A DNA stretch of 64,000 nt from NCBI GenBank assembly GCA_944380605.1, contig CALWIA010000010.1:124001-188000 (forward strand), given 5' to 3'. Each line of letters opens with the position of its first letter. Positions within the stretch are counted from its first letter, which is position 1. The notes beneath the pieces were generated by a model. The model was not told where the DNA came from. It was given only the letters and a program-made list of their open reading frames with translations, and ran no database searches. A program made the position numbers and the translations under genes. The DNA is from an uncultured Lachnospiraceae bacterium. Lineage in GTDB: Bacteria; Bacillota; Clostridia; Lachnospirales; Lachnospiraceae. Positions 52,294 to 62,151 of this stretch are shown here, one piece after another.

Positions 52294-53043
52294 ATGGAAC
52301 GAATCCGCACCCGGACACTGAATCACCTGCAGAAGCAGGAACTGACACAGCTGGCCAAACGCTGCCAGGCTCATGAGCCCCTGGCCCTGTCCGCCCCGCT
52401 GGAAGACGGACTGGAATATGTGCTGGCCATGGACGGCGGCCAGCTGGCAGGCTTTGCCTTTTTGTTTTTCCCGGAAGAAACCATCTGCGAATGCTCCGCT
52501 TTTGTAGACCCCGGCCGGCGCCGCCAGGGCGTCTTCCGGCAGCTGCTGGACGACGTGCTGGACCTGGTGGACGACCGGGAAAAACAGACAGGATCCCAGA
52601 TCGATTTCTGTTTTCTCATCGATGAACGCACTCCCTCCGCCATGGCCGTTATGAAGGCCCTGGAAGCGGAGTACTGGTACTCCGAATACACCATGGTCCG
52701 CCCGCTCTCCCAGGAAGACGCGGACTACCGCTGCGGCCTGCAGATCTGCCGCCAGGAAGACGGCCTTTACGCCGCGGTTCTGGACGGCGCCGCCGCCGGC
52801 ACTTGCGCCATTCTGCCGGGGGAAAGCGGATATTACCTTTACGCTTTCCAGATCCGGGAAGATCTCCGGGGGCAGGGATACGGCCGGGACTTTCTGCTGG
52901 GCATGCTGGCCCTTCTGGCCGCGGACCGCTCCGCTCCCCGCCAGGTCTCTCTGCAGGTTTCCGGCCTCAACGGCGCCGCTCGTTCCCTGTACAAAAAAAC
53001 AGGGTTCCGCGACGCGGAAGCCCTGTCTTACTATCTCTACTGA
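52294..53043 (+). CDS. Tandem GNAT N-acetyltransferase
   Basis: A 249-residue protein with two GNAT folds. The first acetyl-CoA loop is FVDPGRRRQGVFRQ (about 70), the second is REDLRGQGYGRDFL (about 190), and YKKTGF near the end is the typical last GNAT strand. The substrate is unknown. AAAGGAGG lies ten bases before the ATG. An intrinsic terminator for the convergent relQ-type gene is embedded in its last codons. Confidence 0.85.
   Translation: MERIRTRTLNHLQKQELTQLAKRCQAHEPLALSAPLEDGLEYVLAMDGGQLAGFAFLFFPEETICECSAFVDPGRRRQGVFRQLLDDVLDLVDDREKQTGSQIDFCFLIDERTPSAMAVMKALEAEYWYSEYTMVRPLSQEDADYRCGLQICRQEDGLYAAVLDGAAAGTCAILPGESGYYLYAFQIREDLRGQGYGRDFLLGMLALLAADRSAPRQVSLQVSGLNGAARSLYKKTGFRDAEALSYYLY
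52993..53026 (-). terminator. Terminator of the alarmone synthetase gene, inside the GNAT coding region
   Basis: On the minus strand ACAGGGCTTCCGC and GCGGAACCCTGT form a strong stem of about twelve pairs with one bulge, followed by seven Ts. It lies 24 bases after the alarmone synthetase stop but on the opposite strand of the GNAT gene end. Confidence 0.8.
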
Positions 53044-53049
53044 TGAAAC

Positions 53050-53760
53050 TCAGTAATCGTTTTTGATCTGAATGCCCTGGGACTCAATGCTCCGGCGGAT
53101 GGAAAGCATCTTTTCATCCGTCTGGGCGATGACGTCCGCGCACTGGCGGAGTTCTTCGCTGATCTCATCCGAATCCATAAATTCCTTTTTATACTTCAGC
53201 TGATGATCCAGGCTGGCCCAGAAATCCATGGCAATGGTCCGGATCTGCACCTCCACCCGGATTTTCCGCTTCGCGTCGGAAAAGAACACCGGCACTTCCA
53301 CGATCATGTGATAGCTGCGGTAGCCGTTGTCCTTGGGACTCTCGATATAGTCCTTTACCTCGATGACGTCCACGTCGTCCTGGCGGGCCAGCATATCCGC
53401 CACCTGATAGATGTCGTCCAGGAAAGAACAGATCACCCGCACGCCGGCGATGTCGTCCAGATTCCGCATCATGGAATCCAGCGTCACCTCAAAACCCTTG
53501 CGCTGCAACTTCTCCACGATGCTGGCCGGCTTTTTCACCCTGGATTTAATCATCTCTATGGGATTGCGCTGATTGCGCACCGACAGCTCGTCGTTGAGCA
53601 CTTCCAGCTTGGTCTTCACTTCCCGGATGGCGCAGGAATACATCATCATAATCTGCTGGAACTGACGGGCCTGGTCAATCAGTTTTTCCGGCACCTGCAC
53701 CGTGTCCGGCGCTTTGACAACCGACTGTACCAGTTCGCTGTTGGGATTCCGGTTTACCAT
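53050..53760 (-). CDS. Small alarmone synthetase (GTP pyrophosphokinase, RelQ type)
   Basis: A 236-residue single-domain (p)ppGpp synthetase with no hydrolase domain. DDIAGVRVICSFLDDIY is the magnesium/pyrophosphate site, SPKDNGYRSYHMIVEVP the GTP-binding G-loop region, and VEVQIRTIAMDFWASLDHQL the catalytic Glu and conserved helix. Such enzymes respond to stress through transcription or allostery. The ATG follows the mrp stop directly (TAAATG); the ribosome site GGAAGG lies in the end of mrp. Confidence 0.95.
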   Translation of the reverse strand: MVNRNPNSELVQSVVKAPDTVQVPEKLIDQARQFQQIMMMYSCAIREVKTKLEVLNDELSVRNQRNPIEMIKSRVKKPASIVEKLQRKGFEVTLDSMMRNLDDIAGVRVICSFLDDIYQVADMLARQDDVDVIEVKDYIESPKDNGYRSYHMIVEVPVFFSDAKRKIRVEVQIRTIAMDFWASLDHQLKYKKEFMDSDEISEELRQCADVIAQTDEKMLSIRRSIESQGIQIKNDY

Positions 53761-54585
53761 TTAGCCTTCCATCTTCGCGGCGGCCTCATCCAGCCAGTCC
53801 GCTTCCAGATATTCTACCGAACCCTGGTCCACCATTCTGGCAATCTCCGGCCGGATAGGAATCTTTGCCAGAACCGGAATGCCGTGCTCCGCGGCGATTT
53901 CGTCGATATGGCTCTCGCCAAAAACGGAAATCCGCTTTCCGCAGTCCGGGCATTCCAGATAACTCATATTCTCTACCACACCGAGAATCGGAATATCCAT
54001 CTTTCTGGCCATATTCACCGCCTTGGACACGATCATGGAAACCAGCTCCTGCGGAGAGGTCACAATCACAATGCCGTCCACCGGCAGAGACTGGAACACC
54101 GTCAGCGGCACGTCGCCGGTTCCCGGAGGCATATCCACAAACATATAGTCGATGTTTTCCCACAGGGTCTCGCTCCAGAACTGCTTCACCGCTCCGGCGA
54201 TCACCGGGCCTCTCCAGATCACCGGATCCGTCTCGTGGTCCAGCAGCAGATTGGCGCTCATCACCTGAATGCCGGTGCTGGTAACCGCGGGCACCATCAG
54301 GTTCCCCGTCATGCCGATGCCGCCGTCGATGCCGAAGGCCTTGGGAATGGACGGTCCCGTAATATCCGCGTCCAGAATCGCGGTCCGGTATCCTTTGCTG
54401 TTCATCTTCACGGCCAGCATGGAAGTCACCAGGGACTTGCCCACGCCGCCTTTGCCGCTGACTACGCCGATCACCTTCTTAACCGAGCTGGCCGGGTTCA
54501 GCTTTTCTATAAAACTGGTCTGTTCCTGCGTACGGCTGCTGCAGGTCTCGCCGCAGCTGGAACAATCATGACTGCATTCGCTCAT
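53761..54585 (-). CDS. Mrp/NBP35-family iron-sulfur ATPase
   Basis: A 274-residue ParA-like ATPase of the Mrp type, an iron-sulfur cluster carrier. VSGKGGVGKSLVT is the P-loop with the signature Lys; DMPPGTGDVPLT is the family motif; CPDCGK near 220 is the conserved CxxC. The N-terminus has a cysteine cluster (CSHDCSSCGETC), as in NBP35-type members. The ATG at 54585 follows GGAGG at eleven bases; longer in-frame starts have no ribosome site. Confidence 0.93.
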   Translation of the reverse strand: MSECSHDCSSCGETCSSRTQEQTSFIEKLNPASSVKKVIGVVSGKGGVGKSLVTSMLAVKMNSKGYRTAILDADITGPSIPKAFGIDGGIGMTGNLMVPAVTSTGIQVMSANLLLDHETDPVIWRGPVIAGAVKQFWSETLWENIDYMFVDMPPGTGDVPLTVFQSLPVDGIVIVTSPQELVSMIVSKAVNMARKMDIPILGVVENMSYLECPDCGKRISVFGESHIDEIAAEHGIPVLAKIPIRPEIARMVDQGSVEYLEADWLDEAAAKMEG

Positions 54586-54676
54586 TGTCTTGTCATCCTC
54601 CATTTTGATTTCTGCCGCCGGAAGGCGGCGCACTTACCGATTATTATAAACCTGCCGGCATCAAAAGTCTACCTTC

Positions 54677-55234
54677 TTACACAGATTTTCTCAGCGCCCG
54701 AAACACGCCGGCCTGCTCCATGGCCCGTACCAGCGAGTAGAAAATCAGGGCGTTTGCCGGACACATCAGCAGGTTCTTAAGCACCCGCGCGGGCAGCAGC
54801 ACAAAAAAGCCCTTTCCGTACATGATGTCCAGCCACAGAGTCCCCAGCAGCATATTGCACACCACCGAAACCGTAAATTCCGCCGCCAGCACCCGCAGAA
54901 AGGTCAGCCTCTTTTTGTAAAAAAACAGGCCGTACAGCACGCCCGCCGCCGCCGCCCCCAGCGTCCAGCCCGGGAAAAACTCGCCGGTAGGCTTTATGAA
55001 ATACTTCAGCACGTCCAGAGCCGCACCGAAACACCCGCCCACCGCCGGTCCGAACAGCAGGTAGACCATCTGGTTGGCTATAGTGGAAAATCCGACTTTC
55101 AGAAAATCTCCCGCCTGAAGCGTCAGACTCCCCAGGACAATGGAAACCGCCCCGAACATGCTGGCGGTGGTGATGGTCCTCGCCTTTCCGAATTCTCTGT
55201 AAGAATCTACAAATGAAGCCCGTATTCCCTGCAT
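54677..55234 (-). CDS. folT: Folate-family ECF transporter S component
   Basis: A 185-residue membrane S component with about five or six helices. LQAGDFLKVGFSTIANQMVYLLFGP is split among typical ECF helices, and FGAALDVLKYFIKPTGEFFPG is characteristic of the FolT group. It binds folates and couples to a shared energising module encoded elsewhere. The ATG at 55234 follows AAAGGAGGTATTTTTTT; the upstream in-frame extension runs through the riboswitch and is rejected. The THF riboswitch in the leader independently supports the folate assignment. Confidence 0.93.
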   Translation of the reverse strand: MQGIRASFVDSYREFGKARTITTASMFGAVSIVLGSLTLQAGDFLKVGFSTIANQMVYLLFGPAVGGCFGAALDVLKYFIKPTGEFFPGWTLGAAAAGVLYGLFFYKKRLTFLRVLAAEFTVSVVCNMLLGTLWLDIMYGKGFFVLLPARVLKNLLMCPANALIFYSLVRAMEQAGVFRALRKSV

Positions 55235-55289
55235 AAAAAAATACCTCCTTTGCAGCATCTTACTACAACAGGAGATAATCCTATCTTCC

Positions 55290-55394
55290 ATTGCAGCGGG
55301 ATGCGGCCTGCCCACCGCGGGATCGCTCCCTTCGTCCGGACGGCAACTCCCCGTCCATCCGGCACTTAACGCGCGCAGGCCTACTCTGCTCTCT
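55290..55394 (-). ncRNA. Tetrahydrofolate (THF) riboswitch
   Basis: On the minus strand upstream of folT the hallmark pieces of the THF aptamer appear in order: AGAGTAGG, GCGTTAAGTG, GGGAGTTGCCG, GACGAAG, GCGGT and GCATCCCGCT. The first stem GCAG/CTGC and the second GGCCTGC/GCAGGCC close the aptamer, and the central arm is GGAC/GTCC-like. Downstream, the segment TCTCCT could pair with the folT AGGAGG, suggesting control of translation. This is recognised by pattern and not by a covariance model. Confidence 0.9.
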
Positions 55395-55427
55395 TATATT
55401 TGGTTGTCGATTTCTATGTATCCGGAT

Positions 55428-55694
55428 TTACATCTCGCCCAGTCCGGACTCGATGGCTTCTGAAATGGTCTTCATGGCCTCTTCCTCGTCCGGGCCGTCG
55501 CAGATCAGCGTGATCTCCGTGCCGCACTTGATGCCGGCAGCCATAACATTCAGCACGCTTTTGGCGACAATCCGCTTTTCCCCGCACTCGATGATGATGT
55601 CGCTTTTGAACTTCATGGACTTCTGGGACAGCATTCCCGCCGGCCTCAGATGCAGTCCAGACGGATTTACAACTTTCAACGTTTTCTTCAGCAT
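55428..55694 (-). CDS. ptsH: HPr-family phosphocarrier protein
   Basis: An 88-residue HPr. GLHLRPAGM carries the active histidine (about residue 15), and AKSVLNVMAAG contains the Ser that would be the regulatory phosphorylation site in Firmicutes, although the usual GVMSL is NVMAAG here. It transfers phosphate from enzyme I to sugar permeases. Promoter and gene are separate from the folT riboswitch downstream, though no terminator is seen between them. Confidence 0.95.
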   Translation of the reverse strand: MLKKTLKVVNPSGLHLRPAGMLSQKSMKFKSDIIIECGEKRIVAKSVLNVMAAGIKCGTEITLICDGPDEEEAMKTISEAIESGLGEM

Positions 55695-55741
55695 ACGATC
55701 TTCTCCTTTTCGCGGATCTTCGCCGCCTCTTATTACGTAAA

Positions 55742-55770
55742 AGTGTAGTACAAATCCGAAACGCTGTCAA
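55742..55770 (-). promoter_or_regulatory. Promoter of the HPr gene
   Basis: On the minus strand a perfect TTGACA (55765-55770), a 17-base spacer and TACACT (55742-55747). The TGA stop of queH (55767-55769) lies inside the -35. Confidence 0.7.
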
Positions 55771-56378
55771 GTGCGGATCGAGTACACGCATCCGCAGTAA
55801 TTCTGCCGGTACAGGCCGTACTGCGCCGACAGTTCCACCGACCGTTTATAGCCGTTTTTCTTTTTAAAATCCGAAGGCAGATACGGCACGCCGTACTCCC
55901 GGCCCAGCCGCTCCCCGATCTCCATAAGCTTCTGCGCCGACTTTAGCGGGCTGATGCTCAAGGTGGTGGCAAACCAGTCAAATCCGCCGGCCGCCGCCTC
56001 TCTGGCCGCCTCCCGCAGCCGCAGTTCGTAGCAGGCCTCGCAACGCTTTCCGCCTTCCGGCTCCTGTTCCAGGCCCTTGGCGGCCTGGTAAAAGGCCTCC
56101 GGTTCAAAGCGTCCCTCCACAAGCCGCACCGGATGGACAAATTCCATATCCGCCAGCAGCTTTTGCTGCTCCTTCAGCCGCTTTCCAAATTCCTCCGGCG
56201 GGTAGATATTGGGGTTGTAATACAGCACCGTGATCTCAAAATACCGGGACAGATACTCCAGCACGTAACTGCTGCAGGGCGCGCAGCAGCTGTGCAGCAG
56301 CAGCCGGGGTACGGCAGCTTCCCGCTCCAGCCCTTCCAGCACCCGGTCCAGTTCTTTCTGATAATTGCGGGGATTCAC
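55767..56378 (-). CDS. queH: Epoxyqueuosine reductase QueH
   Basis: A 203-residue enzyme of the DUF208 family, last step of queuosine synthesis in many Firmicutes. LLLHSCCAPCSSYVLEY has the CC motif, KRCEACYELRL the next cysteine pair and NYCGCVYS the last, together binding [4Fe-4S] and iron. The start is GTG at 56378 behind GGAGGTGTGCT. It follows rpoD by 33 bases. Confidence 0.95.
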   Translation of the reverse strand: MNPRNYQKELDRVLEGLEREAAVPRLLLHSCCAPCSSYVLEYLSRYFEITVLYYNPNIYPPEEFGKRLKEQQKLLADMEFVHPVRLVEGRFEPEAFYQAAKGLEQEPEGGKRCEACYELRLREAAREAAAGGFDWFATTLSISPLKSAQKLMEIGERLGREYGVPYLPSDFKKKNGYKRSVELSAQYGLYRQNYCGCVYSIRT

Positions 56379-56411
56379 AGCACACCTCCTGCCAAAGCCT
56401 GCGTGGGCGGT

Positions 56412-57539
56412 TTACAGGAAATCCCGGATCCGCTTGCTTCTCACCGGGTTGCGCAGCTTCCGCAGCGCCTTGGCCTCGATCTGGCGGATCCGCTCTCGGG
56501 TCACGTTGAACTCCTTGCCCACTTCTTCCAGGGTCCTGGGGTGTCCGTCCTCCAGGCCGAACCGCAGCACGATCACCTGCCGTTCCCGTTCTTTCAGATC
56601 GCCTAACAGGGCGTCGATGTGTTCCCGCAGCATCACGGATTCCACGTTGCCCTCCGGCGTCACCACGTTGTTGTCCGCCACAAAATCGCCCAGGTTGGAA
56701 TCGTCTTCCTCGCCGATGGGCGTTTCCAGGGAAGCCGGTTCTCTGGCGATCTGCATGATCTCCATTACCTTCTCTTCCGACATGTCCAGCGCTTCCGCCA
56801 GTTCCGTCACCGAAGGCTCATACCCCAGTTCCAGCGTCAGCTTCCGCTGCATCTTGGACATTTTGTTGATGGTCTCCACCATATGCACCGGCACGCGGAT
56901 GGTTCTCGCCTGATCCGCCAGCGCTCTTGTCACCGACTGCCGAATCCACCAGGTCGCATATGTACTTAACTTATATCCTTTGGTATAGTCAAATTTTTCC
57001 ACGCCTTTGATCAGGCCCAGGTTGCCCTCCTGAACCAGATCCAGAAAGCTCATGCCCCGTCCCGTATAGCGCTTGGCGATGCTGACCACCAGCCGCAGGT
57101 TGGCCTCGATCAGCCGCTCCTTGGCCTGTTCGTCGCCGTCCGCCTTTTTCTTGGCCAGTTCCAGTTCCTCGTCCGCCGTCAGAAGCGGGACCGTGCCGAT
57201 TTCCTTTAAATACATCCGCACCGGATCTTCCGTGCCGATGCCTTCCAGAAGGTCAATGGCGTCCAGATCGATGTCCTCTTCCTCCATATCCTTCAGGAAG
57301 CGTTCATCATCGTCGTCATCCAGCAGCAGCGGTTCTTCCGCCAGCAGATTGTCGTCCATAACCGGGACCACGTCGATGCCGTGGCTTTCCAGGTATGAGT
57401 AGATCTGCTCCATCTGCTCCGTAGAAAGCGAATCGCCCTGGAAGAAGTTGTTAATCTCCGTTACATCCAGCGCGTTGTGCTTTCCCTTTGCCTGCTCCAC
57501 CAATTTTCCCAGTTTTTCCAAAAAATTATTCTTTTCCAC
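56412..57539 (-). CDS. rpoD: RNA polymerase housekeeping sigma factor
   Basis: A 375-residue primary sigma-70 (SigA). Region 1.2 ([17 protein letters not shown]), region 2 with [20 protein letters not shown], region 3 ([17 protein letters not shown]) and region 4 ([20 protein letters not shown]) are all intact. The start is GTG at 57539 behind AAAGGGCGTTATCTG, a weak site. In many relatives dnaG precedes rpoD; here it does not, and a lipid kinase gene is upstream. Confidence 0.98.
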   Translation of the reverse strand: MEKNNFLEKLGKLVEQAKGKHNALDVTEINNFFQGDSLSTEQMEQIYSYLESHGIDVVPVMDDNLLAEEPLLLDDDDDERFLKDMEEEDIDLDAIDLLEGIGTEDPVRMYLKEIGTVPLLTADEELELAKKKADGDEQAKERLIEANLRLVVSIAKRYTGRGMSFLDLVQEGNLGLIKGVEKFDYTKGYKLSTYATWWIRQSVTRALADQARTIRVPVHMVETINKMSKMQRKLTLELGYEPSVTELAEALDMSEEKVMEIMQIAREPASLETPIGEEDDSNLGDFVADNNVVTPEGNVESVMLREHIDALLGDLKERERQVIVLRFGLEDGHPRTLEEVGKEFNVTRERIRQIEAKALRKLRNPVRSKRIRDFL

Positions 57540-57589
57540 CAGATAACGCCCTTTCGCTTATGGTTTCCTTCAGTTCTACACAACTAGTC

Positions 57590-57618
57590 ATTATATACTA
57601 ACGGGGGACAATTTTCAA
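57590..57618 (-). promoter_or_regulatory. Promoter of rpoD
   Basis: On the minus strand TTGAAA (57613-57618), a 17-base spacer and a perfect TATAAT (57590-57595). The TGA stop of the lipid kinase gene (57615-57617) lies in the -35. Confidence 0.75.
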
Positions 57619-58517
57619 CTTTTTTTTACGAGCCCGCAGAGGATCTCAATCCGTTTGGAAAGGTTTTCAATTTCCACCTCCGTCCGGGATCCGCCGAACT
57701 CTCCGTCCAGCACCCAGTCCACCGGTTCTTCCGACCGGATGCGCAGCCGGGACGTCCGGAACCGGTACACATATTCACTGCGTTCCTCCTTCAGAATCAT
57801 ATACGAAAGAATGTTGGTCAGCTCCAGCGGCGTCCGGGGCGTCCGGATCAGCAGCACCTCAAACAGCCCGTCGTTCAGCGACACATCCTGGTTCACCAGC
57901 CCCCGGAATCCGCCGACGCTGGTGGTATTGGTGACCATGCCGAAAATAAAATCCCCCTCCAGGCAGAAATCGTCGGCTTCCGCCCGCATGCGGTAGGACT
58001 TGATATTGGCCAGGCTCTTCACCCCTTCCAGCATATAGGCCTGATGGCCCAGCAGATTCTTCCGCTCCTGGGGCGTCATATAGGACACTTCCGTAAAGGC
58101 GCCGAACCCCGCCACATAGACAAAATTCCGTTCCTGGCAGAAATGGCCTACGTCGATGGCATAGGGCGTGCCGTGGACCACATTTTCCGCCGCCTTCATG
58201 ATGCTGGAGGGAATCGCCAGGCTGGACGCGAAGTCGTTGGTGGAGCCCGCCGGAATATAGCCCAGCATCGGCGCCCGCTTCAGGCGCATCATGCCGGAAA
58301 TGGTCTCGCTTAACGTCCCGTCGCCGCCGCTGCAGACCACCAGATCCGCCTGGCTGCCCAGCCGGGCGGCGGTCTCCATGGCGTCCAGCGGCGCCTGGGT
58401 CACGTGGACCTGCACCTCCCAGCCGCAAGCGGAAAACAGATCCAGCACGTCCATGAGATGGCGGCGCATCTTTTCCCTGCCGGAGCGGGGATTGACAATA
58501 AACAGCATATTTCCCAT
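57615..58517 (-). CDS. Diacylglycerol kinase family lipid kinase
   Basis: A 300-residue lipid kinase of the YegS/DgkB type. VNPRSGREKMRRHLMD is the start of the nucleotide fold; VVCSGGDGTLSETISGM is the GGDGT phosphate-binding motif, and YIPAGSTNDFASSL the next. It probably recycles diacylglycerol to phosphatidate or phosphorylates another lipid. It ends at the rpoD promoter and follows mutY by 15 bases. Confidence 0.92.
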   Translation of the reverse strand: MGNMLFIVNPRSGREKMRRHLMDVLDLFSACGWEVQVHVTQAPLDAMETAARLGSQADLVVCSGGDGTLSETISGMMRLKRAPMLGYIPAGSTNDFASSLAIPSSIMKAAENVVHGTPYAIDVGHFCQERNFVYVAGFGAFTEVSYMTPQERKNLLGHQAYMLEGVKSLANIKSYRMRAEADDFCLEGDFIFGMVTNTTSVGGFRGLVNQDVSLNDGLFEVLLIRTPRTPLELTNILSYMILKEERSEYVYRFRTSRLRIRSEEPVDWVLDGEFGGSRTEVEIENLSKRIEILCGLVKKS

Positions 58518-58532
58518 AGGAGCCTCCTCCTT

Positions 58533-59669
<1,137 letters not shown>

Positions 59670-59712
59670 ATTCGTTCCTTTTTGTCCCGCCCCACAGGAG
59701 GGCAGCCGGCGC

Positions 59713-60693
59713 TCAGACATATCCGTAGATGCCCCGGACCGAAACCTCTCCGGACATCACCTGTTCCACAGTTCCGTCCTCCCGCTCCACCAGCAGTTCT
59801 CCTGCCGCGTTGATGCCGCGGCAGATGCCGCTGTAGGCTCCCGCAGGCGCCAGCACCTGCACCTGCCGGTTCTGGTTGGCCAGCTGTGCCATATATTCGT
59901 CCATAAGGCCGGACAGATCGCCGGCCTGAAGAAATCTTCCGTAATATCCTTCCATGGCCTGCATCACCGCCGCGATCAGCTCACTCCGCTTCCAGCGCGT
60001 TCCGGTCTCCAGAAACAGCGACGTCGCCGTCGCCGCGATCTCCTCCGGAAAGGCCTCCATATTGACGTTGATGCCGATGCCCAGGATCACATAGCGGATG
60101 GCTTCCAGCTCCGTGCTCATCTCCGTCAGGATCCCGCACACCTTTTTCCCGGAAAGGACGATGTCGTTGGGCCACTTGATCTGGGGCTCCAGCCCGCAGA
60201 CCTTTCGGATTCCGGCTGTCACCGCCAGCGCCGCCGTCAGCGTCAGCATAGACGCCCGGGACGGCTCCAGTTCCGGCCGCAGCACCAGGCTCATCCAGAT
60301 GCCGGTTCCCGGCGGGGACGACCAGTTTCTGCCCCGTCTGCCTTTGCCGGCCTCCTGGCACTCCGCCGCCGCCAGAGTGCCTTCCGCCGCGCCCTGTTCC
60401 GCCAGTTCCCTGGCCCGGCAGTTGGTGGAATCGGTCTTTTCATAAAAGAACACGTTTCCTCCCAGCCGCCTGCCCATCATGCAGCTTTCCAGTTCCGCCT
60501 TGGTCAGCACGTCGGCGCTCTCCAGCAGGCGGTACCCCTTGCTGGGCACCGCCTCGATCCGGTAGCCTTCTTCCTGCAGCTGCCGGATCACCTTCCAGAC
60601 CGCGGTCCGGGATACCGACAGACGCCTGCACAGCTCCTGGCCCGACAGATATCCATCACAATCCTTCAACATTCGGATAATTTCTGTTTTCAA
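59713..60693 (-). CDS. birA: Bifunctional biotin ligase/repressor BirA
   Basis: A 326-residue protein. Residues 1-65 are a winged helix (GQELCRRLSVSRTAVWKVIR) that could repress biotin genes, and the ligase domain follows, with EKTDSTNCRARELAE, GKGRRGRNWSSPPGTG (biotinyl-AMP loop) and IKWPNDIVLSGKKVCGIL. The start is TTG at 60693 behind GGAGGTAGGAC; no nearby ATG gives the HTH. The repressor target is not in the window. Confidence 0.96.
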   Translation of the reverse strand: MKTEIIRMLKDCDGYLSGQELCRRLSVSRTAVWKVIRQLQEEGYRIEAVPSKGYRLLESADVLTKAELESCMMGRRLGGNVFFYEKTDSTNCRARELAEQGAAEGTLAAAECQEAGKGRRGRNWSSPPGTGIWMSLVLRPELEPSRASMLTLTAALAVTAGIRKVCGLEPQIKWPNDIVLSGKKVCGILTEMSTELEAIRYVILGIGINVNMEAFPEEIAATATSLFLETGTRWKRSELIAAVMQAMEGYYGRFLQAGDLSGLMDEYMAQLANQNRQVQVLAPAGAYSGICRGINAAGELLVEREDGTVEQVMSGEVSVRGIYGYV

Positions 60694-60696
60694 GTC

Positions 60697-61002
60697 CTAC
60701 CTCCAGATGCTTATGGCGCTGATCACCGTCACTGCCGCCAGCAGAACCGCGATGACAAACTGGGCGGCCGCCGCCGCTTTTTTCCGTTTGTCCCGGCCGC
60801 TCTGCCGGTACCGGTGCAGCCCGTTCAGCAGGTTCATCGCGGCAGCCAGGCAGAAGACCGCCGGAAGCAGCCACTGATTTTTCTCCGGGTTCAGAAAAAT
60901 CACCACCGCCAGCGCCACTACGCAGACGCCGATGACAATGTGGACCCAGTCCAGAAACAGCGCCGTGCTTCTGGAATTTCTGCGTTTTTCCTGTCCGTAC
61001 AT
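60697..61002 (-). CDS. Unknown small membrane protein
   Basis: A 101-residue protein with three hydrophobic helices (about 15-37, 42-60, 80-100) separated by basic segments (RYRQSGRDKRKK). I do not recognise the family. It starts three bases after argF, with the ribosome site GGGAG inside the last argF codons, and ends three bases before birA. It is thus part of the argF unit. Confidence 0.75.
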   Translation of the reverse strand: MYGQEKRRNSRSTALFLDWVHIVIGVCVVALAVVIFLNPEKNQWLLPAVFCLAAAMNLLNGLHRYRQSGRDKRKKAAAAAQFVIAVLLAAVTVISAISIWR

Positions 61003-61005
61003 TTG

Positions 61006-62004
61006 TTACGCTCCCAATGTGGCGGCCATCACCGCTTTGATGGTATGCATGCGGTTTTCCGCCTCATCAAATACTTTCGACTGTTTCGATTCGAACACTT
61101 CGTCAGTTACTTCCATGTCCGCGATGCCGTACTTTTCGCCCATTTCCTTTCCGATCTTCGTCTTCAGGTCGTGGAACGCAGGCAGGCAGTGGAGGAAAAT
61201 AGCCTCCGGACCGGCGGTTTTCATCACCTGCGCCGTCACCTTGTACGGCGACAGCTCCCGGATCCGCTCTTCCCATACCGCGTCCGGCTCGCCCATGGAC
61301 ACCCACACGTCCGTATAGATCACATCCGCTCCCGCGGCGGCCTCCTCCACGTCTTCCGTCAGGCAGATGGAAGATCCCGACGCGGCGGCATAGGCCCGGC
61401 ACTGTTCCACCAGACCGGCGTCCGGGAAGTATTTCGCCGGCGCGCAGGCGGTAAAATCCAGCCCCATCTTGGCGCAGGCCACCATAAGCGAATTACCCAT
61501 ATTATACCTTGCGTCTCCCATATATACAAGCTTAATTCCCTTCAGCTTTCCGAAATGCTCCTGAATAGTCAGAAGATCCGCCAGCATCTGGGTGGGATGG
61601 TATTCGTTGGTCAGGCCGTTCCACACCGGCACCCCGGCGTAAGCCGCCAGTTCTTCCACGATCTCCTGGCCGAATCCCCGGTACTCGATGCCGTCAAACA
61701 TCCGGCCCAGCACCCGGGCCGTATCGGCGATGCTCTCCTTCTTGCCGATCTGGGAGCTGGCCGGATCCAGGTACGTGGTGCCCATCCCCAGGTCGTGGGC
61801 CGCCGTCTCAAAGGCGCAGCGGGTCCGGGTACTGGTCTTTTCAAAAATCAGCGCCACGTTTTTCCCCCGCAGCGTATCCGTCAGAATACCTCTCTTTTTC
61901 TTATCCTTGTAATCCGCCGCCAGATCCAGCAGATACTGGATTTCCTCCGGCGTAAAGTTCTTCAGCGTCAGAAAATGTCTTCCTTTCAGATTTACCGTGT
62001 TCAT
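61006..62004 (-). CDS. argF: Ornithine carbamoyltransferase
   Basis: A 332-residue enzyme of arginine synthesis (or arginine breakdown). [13 protein letters not shown] binds carbamoyl phosphate and [10 protein letters not shown] carries the ornithine-site cysteine. The ATG at 62004 follows AAAGGAAGTTATGCG; in-frame codons upstream lie in the promoter. The ARG box in the promoter supports a biosynthetic, arginine-repressed role. Confidence 0.96.
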   Translation of the reverse strand: MNTVNLKGRHFLTLKNFTPEEIQYLLDLAADYKDKKKRGILTDTLRGKNVALIFEKTSTRTRCAFETAAHDLGMGTTYLDPASSQIGKKESIADTARVLGRMFDGIEYRGFGQEIVEELAAYAGVPVWNGLTNEYHPTQMLADLLTIQEHFGKLKGIKLVYMGDARYNMGNSLMVACAKMGLDFTACAPAKYFPDAGLVEQCRAYAAASGSSICLTEDVEEAAAGADVIYTDVWVSMGEPDAVWEERIRELSPYKVTAQVMKTAGPEAIFLHCLPAFHDLKTKIGKEMGEKYGIADMEVTDEVFESKQSKVFDEAENRMHTIKAVMAATLGA

Positions 62005-62067
62005 CGCATAACTTCCTTTCTCTTTATGGATCCGGACACGCCGGCTTTTTTTAGGATTATGCACAAG

Positions 62068-62096
62068 ATTATACTACTTGATGTATAAATATGCAA
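62068..62096 (-). promoter_or_regulatory. Promoter of argF with ARG box
   Basis: On the minus strand TTGCAT (62091-62096), a 17-base spacer and a perfect TATAAT (62068-62073). The segment 62082-62095 reads TGTATAAATATGCA on the plus strand and fits the ARG box TGNATWWWWATNCA at every position; it overlaps the -35 and spacer, so ArgR would block the polymerase. Confidence 0.75.
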
Positions 62097-62110
62097 TATC
62101 TTTCTGAAAA

Positions 62111-62141
62111 GGGAAAAACGGGCGCCGTTTCCGGCGCCCGT
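62111..62141 (-). terminator. Terminator of the SPFH gene
   Basis: A perfect ten-pair GC stem (ACGGGCGCCG, 62118-62127, with CGGCGCCCGT, 62132-62141) around a 4-base loop, followed on the minus strand by TTTTTCCCTTTT. Confidence 0.85.
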
Positions 62142-62151
62142 ACAGGCATCC

